A stretch of DNA of 64,000 bases. Origin: Metopolophium dirhodum (Eukaryota > Arthropoda > Insecta > Hemiptera > Aphididae). How positions within the stretch are numbered: position 1 is the first letter of the stretch; each line of letters opens with the position of its first letter. A model generated the notes under the pieces. The model was not told the origin of the DNA. It saw only the letters and a program-made list of their open reading frames with translations, and searched no databases. The stretch is taken from NCBI RefSeq assembly GCF_019925205.1, contig NC_083567.1, forward strand, positions 24,986,001-25,050,000, in the 5' to 3' direction. Shown in pieces: positions 1 to 11,834 of the stretch. The position numbers and the translations under genes are program-made.

Positions 1-822
1 TCGAGCGAGTTAAGTGTTAACCAACGGTGTTTTTGTTAAATTACAAATCTCAATAAAATATATTGAAGTTTTGGTCACGTGAATGTCTAGTAGTTTACCG
101 CTGTAGTGTCCCTTATGATTTATGAAAATGAACCGAGGTATATACTATAATAATAATTATAAGTATAAAAGTTATTATATAGGTACTATACTTACTATAG
201 TAATAAAAGTGAATGCTGTCATAGGACACCTGGTAGAAACGAAGTTTCTTTTCCAACAAATATTATAGATTACAAATACATTTTAGTGGAACCATTCGAA
301 ATAAAAGTTAATATCAATAAGTAAATGTGATAATAAATAAAAGTGAAAATTATTATTATGACTATTTAATTACTATTATATTAATCGTATTCAATAATCG
401 AAATTATAGGCCTGTGATAAATGAAATATGATACGCATGTTTGTGATGTATATAAGATGATATAGCCAAAAGTTTATGTTTTGTAAGGACCGAGGTTTAG
501 ATTTCAGTGTCTGGTTGTGCACGGAATACGCTTGATATACGCGCCCAGCACTTTTGAAGATTTCCACTTTTTCACCCGGCACTATGGGGATTTTCACTTT
601 ACGGCCCGCTGGACGGTTAGGTTAAGTTTTCCAACGCTTCAACCGCGGTTGAAAACCAAACTTTCGGTGCAGGCGTGACAAAAAATATGTTACCTACGTA
701 CGATTTAATACCTATATATATATATAAGTATATATACTTATTACTTATGTTTTTATTAATTATAACAACTATAAATGCATAATATACGTAGTGTAGTGAT
801 ATATATTATCAATAATTATTAT
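1..822. other. AT-rich intergenic or intronic DNA
   Basis: No gene is recognisable. The block at about 480-690 is clearly richer in G+C and CpG than its surroundings and holds a short minus-strand open frame. That frame starts at GTG, has an in-frame TAA a few codons upstream and has no ATG, so I do not call it a gene. A GGTTAGG word lies near 620. The rest is simple AT-rich sequence. Confidence 0.6.
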
Positions 823-1274
823 ATTATCAACAGTCCCTAAAATATCCACATTTTCGTACTACACACATAGTCCCAAATCGGTAAAATCTAAATTATTTCT
901 AGATAAACACTTAAAACACTAGTATATACTATATACCACGACCACCGTTCACTACTATGCTGATAATAATATAAAAATAGCTACTCTCAATAACAATGAA
1001 TAGCTTATAATAATAACTATAATACGAGTATAAGACGTAACAGCACAAAATATTGTTTACTGTGTGTCTGTGTAGAATGTAGATAATAATTAAAATGTGG
1101 TTTGGCAAAAAACCATTAAAATATAAAAAAAATGTGAAGATATAAAATTATACATAATATTATTATAAAAGTTTAATTAGAATAACACAATTTTTAATTT
1201 CGTACTACACACTGCACTTTTCGTACTACACAAAGTGTGTCGTAGTACACACAATTTTAGGGACTGATTATCAA
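823..1274. mobile_element. Complete non-autonomous hAT-type MITE with target duplication
   Basis: The element runs from 831 to 1266 (436 bp). Its ends are a perfect 13-bp inverted repeat, CAGTCCCTAAAAT at 831-843 and the complement at 1254-1266. It is flanked on both sides by the same 8 bases, ATTATCAA (823-830 and 1267-1274). An 8-bp target duplication with a CAG-type terminus is the signature of the hAT superfamily. Inside each end lie copies of a subterminal word, TCGTACTACAC: one near 853 on the left, two near 1199 and 1219, and one inverted near 1240 on the right. These resemble hAT transposase-binding repeats. The interior is AT-rich and has no transposase frame, so the copy depended on an enzyme made elsewhere. 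The ends and flanks are seen directly; the superfamily is inferred from them. Confidence 0.87.
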
Positions 1275-4200
1275 TATACACCTTTCACTATACAACTTAC
1301 CACTCCCGGTTTTTTTTTGTTCCATCCTACCGATCGATCTAATAATGCATTATTATAGTTACCTATAGGCTATATGTATTTAAAATCTAGACGAGCGAAT
1401 AGTGGACCAACGTTTCACGTTGTACCCCTTTACCACTCCACTCTGTTCATCTAAAATTTAAATATTTAAAGCTCAAAAGCTACTAGTTGAAAATTCGATT
1501 TTATTAGACATCATAGTAGGTACTTAAAAATGCGTGTTGTCATTAAAAATTATAAAAAAAGTTGTAGAACAGGATTTTTATAGAGAACAATTTTGTTTTT
1601 AACGACTTAAAATAAATATTTCCAAAAACGTTCATATTTTTTTTAAATATTGAGTTCCTTACGTTAAATGTATTATCCGATATATGATAACTATACCACA
1701 TACTTCATAATAACATTACAATATTTCCCGTAACATCATTCAAACAAATAATCAATATGTATTTTAAAATCAAACTACATGTTTTGTTGGTTTCATTTGG
1801 TCTGCACAACTTTCTGGTGTGGAAATATACAAATATAAAATGATTCCTTTTAACGTATTTAACGAAAACCTTCAGTAGCGCTAATTAAGAAAACATTTTG
1901 GAAACATTTAAAAGTTTCTTTGTGTTTTGATTCTGGACCAGTCTATTATAAACTTGTTATGTTTTAGTTTAATACACAAAGTTTGGAATATTACTTATTA
2001 CGCCGTAACTGAGAACGTATTGAAAAACTTTTATCGAAATTCAGTGCCCCACTCGATAGCCCCTAACGAACTCACATTGATAGACGATGATATCGAAAAT
2101 TCAAACCCAATATTGGTACATTTCACCGTGGTACAAATTATTTTTGTATTATAATGCAATATAAAATATAAATTACCAATACTATCGTTGTCGTTGAACC
2201 TAGGACGACTTGATTCGAATATACAGTTAAAAAATGTAAGCAATGCGTACACTTTTCTTCAGATGTTCTCCCGTATATTATAATATAGGCACTTACAATA
2301 AAAATGAAATACACTGGATTATTATTTTTTGATCGTAGTTATTATGACACATTTTTTTTTTATGTATATAATAGGCAGTTGTATAATTCTGTTGGTTGAA
2401 GTTTAATGTAACTTTACAATACGACTCCGTTTGTATTCCATATTTCAATTTCAAAGTTCCGTTTCTTTTGTCTCCAGATTTTTTATTCTCTTTCATCCAC
2501 AAACGGTCAAGTGTTTTAGAGGTCTGAAAAAAATTTGTTTCCGGACTTTTTGTTTCGATTACAAGCAACGCTGGGTGGGAATGTATAGAACTTTTATTGG
2601 TGGGCAGAGTAGTAGTAAGTTATATCGTTGACAGGTCGAATCGCGTTCAGTCTTCGGGGCATATAAACCTACGAACGTCGGGCGCGTCATCACACACAAA
2701 TGGATATATACAATTGAACAAGACATAAAGGCGGCTTTATTGAAGCGCCCAAACAGGATAAAAAAAATTCCGTACAAGAAATGTGTGCACAAGAAACCCA
2801 CGACCAATATTTTTTTTATTACTACCCTATAACGAGTTTTAACACGGAAATCCAGAAATAGTTGTAAATTCGATCCAAAGAATATAATAATACATCATTA
2901 ATTTTATATTATATAAATATATTTATTTATTTTAAACTTCGCGGGGAATTTAATCTCTGCGCGCGCATGACATACGAATTGGTAAAAAAGTATCATGCTT
3001 AGAAGGACTTCCTGGTGATATTCTAGCACTTATATCGGTACCATCATGCTGGATCCTTCAAACCATCTGTGTAATAGGTATCCAATATTAACACAATTGG
3101 TATATATATAAATACAATATTCTGCCATATTTAAAGTATTTATATTTCAAGTTGCAATGTTGATCAATGACCAGTAACTAATATTTATTGTTTAATAATA
3201 TGAAACTATATATTGTGATTTAAATTTTTTTCAATTGAACAAAAATGTGAAAATATTTTTCAAATTAGGATTTAGAATTTTTAAATAAGTCTATAAAATA
3301 TTATAAGCTAAAATCCATTTTTTGCAGCTACAACAATAGTAAAACTTGACAAAAAAAGTATTAATTCGTATATTTTAGAAACTAACTTGGAATTATTTGC
3401 AATATTGTATTTATTTGCAAAATATTGGCACACTTTTCCAATCGATCGGATATAGTTGGTAGGCCATCTTCACCAACAATCAGTAAGTGAGCATGCACAT
3501 TTTATAATATAGTTTTTTTTCTTTTATTTTAGGACGGATTTACATAATTTTATACTATTTGATAATATGATGTTACTCAAAATGTTCAACTCGTAGTTTT
3601 TACCATGTAATAGATAATATTGACACGTCGATATTTGTGACGAGTGGCATTTTCACAATCACTTCCAAATGTAATTTAATTCAATCCGCAACGTTTGTCT
3701 CTGTATTTACATATATTATTACCTATATAATATTGTTTTTGTTTGTGAATTGTCACCGCGGCTATTTTATAGAAACCAAACTCAATTTCGTTTAGCTAAT
3801 TTAAAATGTTCGACTGGTATTTGAGACGCTTCTTAATTGTACATTTAAATAATTGCGTTATTTTTATTATTTTGACGTAGACATCATAAAGTATAATAAT
3901 GATGTTTTATTGAATATGTATACGTATGTAAAAGTAATAAAAGATTAAAATAATAAACAGCTATACAAACGCTGGTTGTAATTTGTAAGTAATATTTCAA
4001 CATTTCAAGAGTAATTACTGATTACACGTCCAATAACAATATCGTACGTCACATAATTATGTCTAAATATACGCAGGTAAATATTATACAGAGACAGTCA
4101 TTAGCCATAGTCCTTATACATAAGTAGATTATTAACTATAAAATTAAAATCAAATAAATAATGTTTAGGTACATTTTGTACATTTTACTTGGGTCAAGTA

Positions 4201-4632
4201 ACTACAAACTACATAACAATTTAATTAACATGTACAAAGGTAGGCTTTCCCATGTCCAAATGTATACATAACACGCTCCAATAATATTTCACAGAAATAG
4301 AATAGTAAAAAGTAATGTATGGAAAAAGTTTTGATTACTTTGTACACTTTGTTTTTGAACATCATATTATGTAAAAACTTTTTCTCATTTTCTCATTACT
4401 AACAATTAAAAATAAATATCGTACAATGTGTGTGCACGCTGTGTGTATAGTGTACCTATAGACATTATATTGTAATAATGGCAATGGATTTACCTATACT
4501 GTACTACTGTCTATACCTAACATACATAATATATTATGCTGTGTTTTAATTTCCATCAATTTTCCGTTTAATCTCAAAGTGTAAAATTCAAATACATGAC
4601 TACTATACCGATTACCATAGTACCGTATATCT
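1275..4632. other. Long non-coding AT-rich stretch
   Basis: I recognise no gene or complete element in it. A somewhat CpG-richer segment at about 2570-2800 contains a TATAAA word near 2662, but it has neither a credible ATG frame nor splice signals. The short frames near 1927-2807 overlap each other on both strands, are AT-driven and resemble no protein. A few T-runs and A-runs occur (2350, 2760, 3520). Confidence 0.6.
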
Positions 4633-4901
4633 CAGTGGCGTGCTGAAAAGGTTTTTATGACGCCTATGGGGCGTTTAAGAGGGGGGGGGGGGTGGCTGAG
4701 TAAATGTGGCTGTTATATTTTTTTTGGTGAGGTAACTTTTTGACTTTGAATGTAATAACTCGCCATTGAATGTTAAATTTGATTTCAATGGAAAATAATA
4801 ATAATAATATGCCAGATAACTACAAAAAACGATTCTGAGTGTAGACGATACGTATAATATCAGTTTTTTTTTTTAAAGATATTTTACATATATTTATTTT
4901 T
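4633..4901. mobile_element. Probable remnant of a CAGTGGCG-ended element
   Basis: CAGTGGCG at 4633-4640 is a common terminal word of insect DNA-transposon and MITE families. It is followed by a G12 run at 4681-4692, the degenerate segment GATTCTGAGTGTAGACG near 4830, and an (AAT)n run near 4795. No matching right terminus was found, so the limits are uncertain. The Jockey LINE fragment begins directly after it, so this may be the DNA the LINE landed in. Confidence 0.35.
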
Positions 4902-5763
4902 CAAGGCGCAGTAGCATCTCCAAATCTATTTAACTTATACTCGGCAGATCAGCCCATTAATCCGAATACTCAAATTGCCGAATATGCCGACAACAAAGTC
5001 ATATTCACCTCTCACACCGACCCGGACTTAGTTTCAACCTCTCTCCAAAACCACCTAAATTACCTATCATACTGGTGCTCTCACTGGCATTTCAAAATAA
5101 ACGAAAGTAAATCTGTACACACTACCTTTGCTGTCCGCCACAGTCAACCTCCTCCAGTGCAAATAAACAACAAACCTATACCAAACTCCGATATAGCAAA
5201 ATATCTAGGTCTTGTTTTCGCCAAACGTCTAACGTGGGCTAAACACGTTCATGCAACAAAAATAAAATTAAACAAGGCACATCTCAGGCACATCCTTGGT
5301 AAGTTCTCAAAACTATCTCTCCGAACTAAAATTCACATATATAATCTCCTCCTTAAACCAATATGGTTATATGGTATACAGGTCTGGGGCACTGCCAAAA
5401 AATCGAACATTCAAAAAATCCAAGTGTTCCAATCCAAAATCCTCAGACTTATAACCAATTGTCCTCCTTATATCTCTAATCACACCCTTCACACAGATCT
5501 CCATATTCCTAAAGTCACTGAAACAGCCAAGCTTTTTTACTACAAATTCAGAAACCGGCTTCATAACCACACAAACCCTCATGTTAAAAAGTTACTATCC
5601 ATCTCCATCCCTGGAAATCCCCCTAGAAGGCTCAAGCGACAATGGCCTCGAGATCTTATAAATTAAAAATCATAAATCATAAAATCAAAAATCGTAAATA
5701 AATTGTAAATTCACGCCGAAGTGCCTTCGCTGGTTGGTAATAATCTATGGCTTTTTTTTTACC
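4902..5763 (+). pseudogene. 5'-truncated Jockey-clade LINE: end of reverse transcriptase plus 3'UTR
   Basis: An open frame runs without a stop from CAA at 4902 to TAA at 5664-5666. It encodes the fingers-palm end and thumb of a non-LTR reverse transcriptase. It starts at the QGAVASPNLFNLY block (the family's QGSvLSPxLFNlY), then has AEYADNK where the catalytic A/FADD motif belongs, then WxFKINxSKSVHTTF, KYLGL, RLTWAKHV, LLLKPIWLYGIQVWG, SNHTLHTDL, and it ends with the family's GNPPRRLKR tail. The second catalytic aspartate of the YADD box is replaced by asparagine, so the enzyme would be dead even if it were full length. Everything N-terminal (ORF1, endonuclease, early RT) is missing, which is typical of incomplete target-primed reverse transcription. 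The non-coding tail at 5667-5760 ends in GGCTTTTTTTTT. I could not define a target duplication. Confidence 0.9.
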
Positions 5764-6685
5764 GTGTCCGCTCATTAAAAATTAAAAATTTTAATTTAAT
5801 TTTTTTCAATAAAAAATAAAAAATATAAAAATATTTTTGACTATACTGAATTATTATAAAAATATTCACTCATTTTCATTTTACACTATAAAGTTAAAAT
5901 TGTTGAAACGTTACAGCACAAACTGCTACAAATGACAACACTTTGAGGTAGTTATATTATACAATCAACGCGATATAACAATAACTAAAGTTCTAATTTT
6001 GTTCACGTAACATTTTTCAAACCTGTAACGCCGAATAATTATTCCGATAACGAGTGGATAACAATATCGTTGCGGGTCCTATAGCTCCACGGTTGCGATT
6101 GAAAAATTTCGATTCCGTTCCGCTCCGAACTAGTGTCCGAAGAACAATTATTAATTATTAATATCGTCGTCGTCTTGGATCTGCAAGGTCGAAGAGATCG
6201 TGAAACTGTGAAATCGCGATTTCGAACGCGTCGTCTAAGCGGCTGTTAGTAAATCGAAATCAATATTAACAGTAACAGCGAGTAAATAATGATTATATAT
6301 TAATAACTACTATGGCAGTGTTATATTTTACTTTTATTATTTACTGATGTAGCACTCTGGCGCAGCACCCTTTGAAATCCAACGTTCAATTACCGAATCA
6401 CGTGATGAGCCAATTCAGACACGTCTGAAACGTCTGCGGAATTCGAAAATAGAAACTCCCAAGCGCCACATTTACGACGCTCGACCGAGGTACGCGTATT
6501 TCATATTTCCTATGCAGTGCCGCCGCATCTATAGGTTTAGTCGACCCGACAACGATTATTATTCGATACAATCTGTCGTCGTATCATATATGGCACAACA
6601 TGGACCTAAGTCCGGCTCGCAACGAAATATGAACATCTCGACACACCGCATGGACGTAATAATTTATTTATGAATACTCGTGCGC
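5764..6685. other. Unassigned DNA with a CpG-rich block
   Basis: The first ~250 bases are simple A/T sequence. From about 6030 to 6670 CpG is frequent (for example TCGTCGTCGTC near 6164 and GAACGCGTCG near 6223), unlike the surrounding DNA. I see no long open frame, no consensus splice-site pair and no transposon motif. It could be a regulatory island or an unrecognised exon. The stretch ends at the left target duplication of the next LINE. Confidence 0.5.
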
Positions 6686-7196
6686 AGACGCTTATTTATT
6701 TTTTTTTTTTTATAAATACGCCTTAATTACCGGGGTTATTGGCGTTTCAAAATACAAATTACAGGTTAATAAAACATTTTGCATAAGAATAATAAAGTAT
6801 GTAAAAAGAAGAAAAACAGAATGTATATAAGACAATTAATATGATAGGTACAATAAGTTTTCTGAAAATATACAATGTTTGTGATATATTTAGTGGTAGT
6901 GTTATAGTTTTTTCAGCAGGTTCGTTTCTTTGAGAATTTCAAGTAGAGACGATGTTCTCTCCGTGTTTGAAGCAAGTATTTCACACAGGTTGTTGGGGAG
7001 CATAAATTTGTTTCTGGCATCTTGTGTGAGGAGGCATTCAGTCAGAAGGTGCTTAACAGTCATCGCGGTGTTGCATGGGGTGCATATAGGTGGTTCTTTT
7101 TTGCTCATTAGATGCTCGTGAGTGTACAATGTGTGGCCAATTCGAAGTCTGGTGAGTATGACTTGGTGTCTACGTGGGAGTGATAGACGCTTATTT
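6686..7196 (-). mobile_element. 5'-truncated LINE 3' end (I-like group) inside a 12-bp target duplication
   Basis: The insert is 6698-7184 on the minus strand, flanked by identical AGACGCTTATTT at 6686-6697 and 7185-7196. Its poly(A) tail appears as the T run at 6698-6711. Reading the minus strand from about 7181, an uninterrupted frame encodes RRHQVILTRLRIGHT, then a CX2CX7HX4C knuckle (PPICTPC...TVKHLLTEC), and stops at 6902. This knuckle follows the RNase H domain in LINEs of the I, Nimb and related clades. The 3'UTR is 6901-6712. Only about the last 490 bp of the element were copied. The clean duplication and intact short frame suggest a fairly recent event. The duplication and frame are direct observation; the clade is from family knowledge. 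Confidence 0.9.
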
Positions 7197-10100
7197 TGTT
7201 TATTACAAAATCAGTGCTTTATTGAAATTTGTAGTAAATAAATGTTTGTATTTGTTTTTCCTCGTTTTTTCTTTAACACGTATACAATTAACTTTGAAAA
7301 AATTCTGAATACATCACTGACAATTGTATACGAACAGTGTATTCATTGTATTCATACAATAAATATTATTTTCTAGATATTAAAATCATATAGAAAGCAC
7401 TATTATTACTATTTGAATTAGTCACATCGCTATATTAACATATTATTATGTACAGTGATTATTATTAGCATAATATTTATTTATTCATTTGACTTAAATG
7501 TTTTTGCTTCGGCTCGTTAATTGTTATAATCGCAATGATTGATAGCTTTTCCTGGGATAAAATATAAATGTATAATTATTAATTCATGTATACTGCAGTG
7601 CAGGTATCTATTAGCTATCTACTAGGTATTGCTAATAAATAATAATATTATAATGATGGCAAACTTAAACTGTTGTAAGTGCGATGACTAACGAGTGTTT
7701 AGAAGTGTTACGATTATGATTAAAATCTTAAGATAAAAATGTTTCAAGATTCCTCCTTCCCTCATTTCTATGTATTATTGTAGAATTTAATTAATATAAA
7801 ACCGATACTTCTTTTTAAACTAAAATTGATTGAATTGATGTAATGGCAATGTATTACATTACATTCAAAGTATGTACCTAATGTATTTTATTTTTATGAT
7901 AAATCTTAATTTTTTTTTACATTTTGCATTTTGTTACTATTGTAAAAAAAAGTATTTTCATTAAATAAAGTTCCAGGTTTTGTAAATTGGAAACAGCAAG
8001 TATTTCTTTCATGATATTTTTAATTTAATTATAAATGGAACGATTGAAGAATATAAATATGTAAAGCTATTATCTTATTATTAAGTGCTATGTGCCTCTA
8101 TTTAATTATTAATTGTATAATAAATATTTCTGGTTTTATCAAGAACCAAAACAATTGTGATTAAAATATGAAAAAAAACAATATTTATTTTTAGAAAAAT
8201 GCTCCACTTAAAACTTAACAATGTTAAGAAGTTCCTAGGTATATTGTTATTTATAATTGATATTTTACTAAAAAAAAATCCAATAGTAAATTAATTCTTG
8301 GAAATGTTTGAACATTTTCTTATTCATGATAAACTTCAATCATTGTATTAATTAAATTATGAGTTTTATGCCTTGGATAGCAAAATTAATTATTATAGTA
8401 GAACTTTCAAGGATGTTCTATGTTCATGTTCTTGCACTCGGAGATATTATACTTCCTTGTGTTGACGATTGTATAAACTGTTTTAAACGGTACATTCTCT
8501 GTTTATAATTATGGTTTACGAATTACAGATATACCAATGTAATGAATTGTTTACCTGTGAGCTTCCGAAATTTAATCCTTTGATCCGATGGACGTAATTA
8601 GGCGGTTGTTGTTCCGGTCTTTTTCAGCACTAGAAATACCAACTTTGGTAAATATACACGCTTTCAAACTTAGCATTTTGCTGTAAGCAATTCCAGCATC
8701 AATGGAGTTCAATACAACGCTATTAAAAATAGTATGTTTTTACTTTTTTTTAACACTATACCTAATTCTTCAAGTGTAAATTACATTTTCCAATTTTAGT
8801 AATACAACATTAACTCTTTTCCCGTTTAAAAAAAAAAAAAAACTTATAGGACGCATAAGTAGGATAATTATTCCAACATCACTGTTGTAATAACCACGCC
8901 AAAAAAAAAAAGATTTAAAAGAAAAAAAAATATTATTATTGCTTACAAAAGAGTTAGTTGGGTGCCAAGTGCCAACTCTATATATTTTAACCATCGGCTA
9001 TACCAAATTGTCAAAATTCTAATGTATTTCTCGTACATTTATGCGCATCGCCGGACATAAATTGGTCACCGACCGGTATATTATCCTTTTTGAAAAGGAG
9101 TATAGTCTTATTATTATTTTTGTTTTTTTACTTGAAAATTATACGTTTGACAACACATGACTGGCGTTTGGCATTGGAGTCTTTGTACCACTCATCAGCA
9201 GCTGAATTGCGACACCCAATTCCGAGTGACCATATTATATAGTTATCAGTCAACAATGAGTGACACTTGATGTACCTCATTTGGTGGGAAAATCGATCCT
9301 TGGTGCCGAAATTTACCCACCGCTAATGCGATTTAGATACGACTCTCACGTGCACAATAATATGACGTCTGGTATATTTGTGTATGTAAAAAAGATTAGA
9401 GTAAAATGCTAGTTTTTCTTAGACGGACGGACTCTATCAAACAACTGGCTGCAATTATTTTGTAAAATAGATAAAACGTACAAGCTTTTATTCACGAAAG
9501 AATAATGTAGTAATATAGCAGTAATACTATATAGATCACGTTTTATTATGATAGAGATTAAGACATTATTATGAGAATTTTTTTAATTCAATCATCAGTC
9601 ATGCGTTTAGTTTAACCGTGTAATCAAATGTCACGCAAAACCGTTTAACTAAATTATTCAACTTCGCCAGACTTAAACATAATTATGTCTAGTACCCATC
9701 TATTTATGGCGTTTATTTTGATTTTATTGCACGCAATCTGTATAATATTATAATCTTATGATCATTCTTATTTCAATTTTATTAGATATCCATTTCCAAT
9801 ATCCGTATATTATTATTCTAAAAAAGTCGATTGATAATATAAAAAATAAATTGTATAGGTATAAATATAAATTTTAATACTTACTTTACTACTTCTTTGT
9901 CACCAGATAAATATCAAATATTTTATATTATTATAGTTTCTGTTTTTTAGGCTAATCAGCTGTTCTAAGAAGTTTTTATGAAAAAAATGTTATAATTTTT
10001 AAATAAACGCTTAGATACATTATAAGTAGATACTCAGTTTCAACTTTTCTGCGTTTACTGTTCAATTTTATGTTCACATTGAAAAACTTAATAATAATAA

Positions 10101-10873
10101 TAATAATAATAATCTATTTCAACTCAGGTAACATAATACAATCGTAAATTAAAAGATTCTCGCATGGGCTGATTAGTGATTATAGCCATCTCTTTAAGCA
10201 AGCTTGGGGAGAGAAGTAGGTCTTCACTCTTCAATACTTTATTATAACATATTATGTCGAAATACTCATTCCTCTTATTATGACCTGTAATATAGGAGTA
10301 TTATTTATTTTACCAGTAAATTCAGTAATCTTATTCGCTTATTATACTTCTTGCTTTCACTGCAGATGGTATACTAAACTTTATTGTACTTCCATAAAAA
10401 AAAATAAGTACATTTATTATGTTCCGGTCGTTATATTATATCAGGAAAGTATTTCATTTTATTTTATTTTTAAACTAACTCGAATACCTAAACATAGTAA
10501 CAATATATAATATATATATACGCTCTGTAGTATACAATTAAACTTATCTATTTCCGAAATCTTTGAAAACCATTCTAATGCACTCGGCCGACAAGCTCTA
10601 GAAGATGAAATTGACCTTTTCGATTCGATTTCTTTACTCGGTCCGTATATTTTTGTAAAAGTAAAAACAATAAAAATAATAAAATATTTAATATTTTGTT
10701 TAAAAAAACGCATTCGCTATCATTATTATAGTACGAAAAGGTAATCTTTTCGTATTTCTGCTACTAAAAACTCAAATGAACGACGTATATATGAATTTAC
10801 CTTTTACTATTCCCTCTGTTTATATACTGTAAACCTACTGTCCTCTGTTGTGGTTTTTTGTACACGAGCCGGT
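7197..10873. other. Non-coding AT-rich stretch with simple repeats
   Basis: No gene is recognised. Homopolymer A runs occur at 8828-8842 and 8901-8911. A (TAA)n microsatellite of about 24 bases lies at 10089-10112. The segment at 9050-9350 is slightly richer in CpG but has no usable frame. The small frames at 8770-8994 and 10280-10713 are composed of A/T-rich codons and match nothing. Confidence 0.6.
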
Positions 10874-10890
10874 TTAGGTTAGGTTAGGTT
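10874..10890 (+). repeat. Short interstitial telomere-type repeat, (TTAGG)3 plus TT
   Basis: Three perfect tandem copies of TTAGG followed by TT lie here. TTAGG is the telomere unit of aphids and most insects. Three copies are too few for a telomere. They could be a repair scar or chance, because this word is common in insect genomes. A similar, imperfect run lies at about 29318-29337 (GGTAGGTTAGGTTAGGG). Confidence 0.6.
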
Positions 10891-11668
10891 CTTTAAACAA
10901 GCCTGGGCTAAATAATATTCACTGACTCTACTATGGTGATATTATTTCACTCTAGCACATCTGACCAAGAAGAAGGTCAAATTTTATATTTCATTTTATT
11001 GTAAGGAATATTATTGATTTCGATTTTACTTATTCAATTTGCTGTAATATCTATGTATACATTATAGTACTATTTATATTGCCAATACTTAATTTATATT
11101 GATAGTACCTAATAATTGTAAAATACTAGCAATGAGATAGAATGAACTTTTATTATATTGGGTTTTCAACCAACCAACGATATTATTTTTTCATTGACTA
11201 CAACTGTTGGCCAAATATACAACAGCTTCTGAATGTGCGACACAGTAATTTATAATATTATTAGACAACCAAAGTTTTTCCTCTACCGCCGCCCTATCGC
11301 ATCATCAAACTCGTTATTTTAATAGTATACAAATTACAAATATTTACATTTTATCTACATGTATATTGTATATAGGTAGGTACCTACCTACTGCAGGTAC
11401 TCAATGACGACGTGGAACAGCACATAATAATGGTATCTTAATTCGCGGTTTATATGTGTATACAAATATACTGGCTACAGCGTATACCAATATAATGTAC
11501 AGGTAGATTCATCAAACATATGCTAACCACACATTTTCCCTTTAATAATGAATTTTTGGAATTTGCATGTATATGTGTACATAAGATTTGAGATTTTCAA
11601 TTATTTAGTTTAGAGAGTGCTTTGTGGCCTGCGGCGATATCGACATTTTTTTATCAAATTAGTATATA
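10891..11668. other. AT-rich stretch without a recognised gene
   Basis: No frame or element was recognised. A self-complementary word, GTAGGTACCTAC, lies near 11375. Words of this type recur throughout the window. Confidence 0.6.
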
Positions 11669-11834
11669 CAGTGAAACTTCCATACTACAAGAAGTCTCGT
11701 GGCAACAAAATAAAATTCGTATTATCTACAGAAAAATCCGATGAATATAATTAAATAAATTTGGTTCCAATTTGAATTGGTTATCAAAAATAGTTTGTTA
11801 AATGGAAGTTCGTTATATTATGGAAGTTTTACCG
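11669..11834. mobile_element. Pogo/Tigger-like MITE, copy A
   Basis: A 166-bp element has imperfect inverted ends, CAGTGAAACTTCCATA on the left (11669-11684) and CGGTAAAACTTCCATA read inwards from 11834, so 14 of 16 bases match. The left flank is TA, as expected for the IS630-Tc1-mariner/pogo group; the right flank is TG, probably a decayed TA. Inside, the half-element pattern of AACGAA-type words and TTCGTTATATTATGGAAGTT is that of Tigger-like MITEs. There is no coding capacity. A diverged relative lies at 54078-54240. Confidence 0.72.

Noticed and set aside
391..597. Minus-strand 68-codon frame in a GC-richer patch
   Set aside because: GTG start, upstream stop, no ATG and no similarity that I recognise; no acceptor in the right place.
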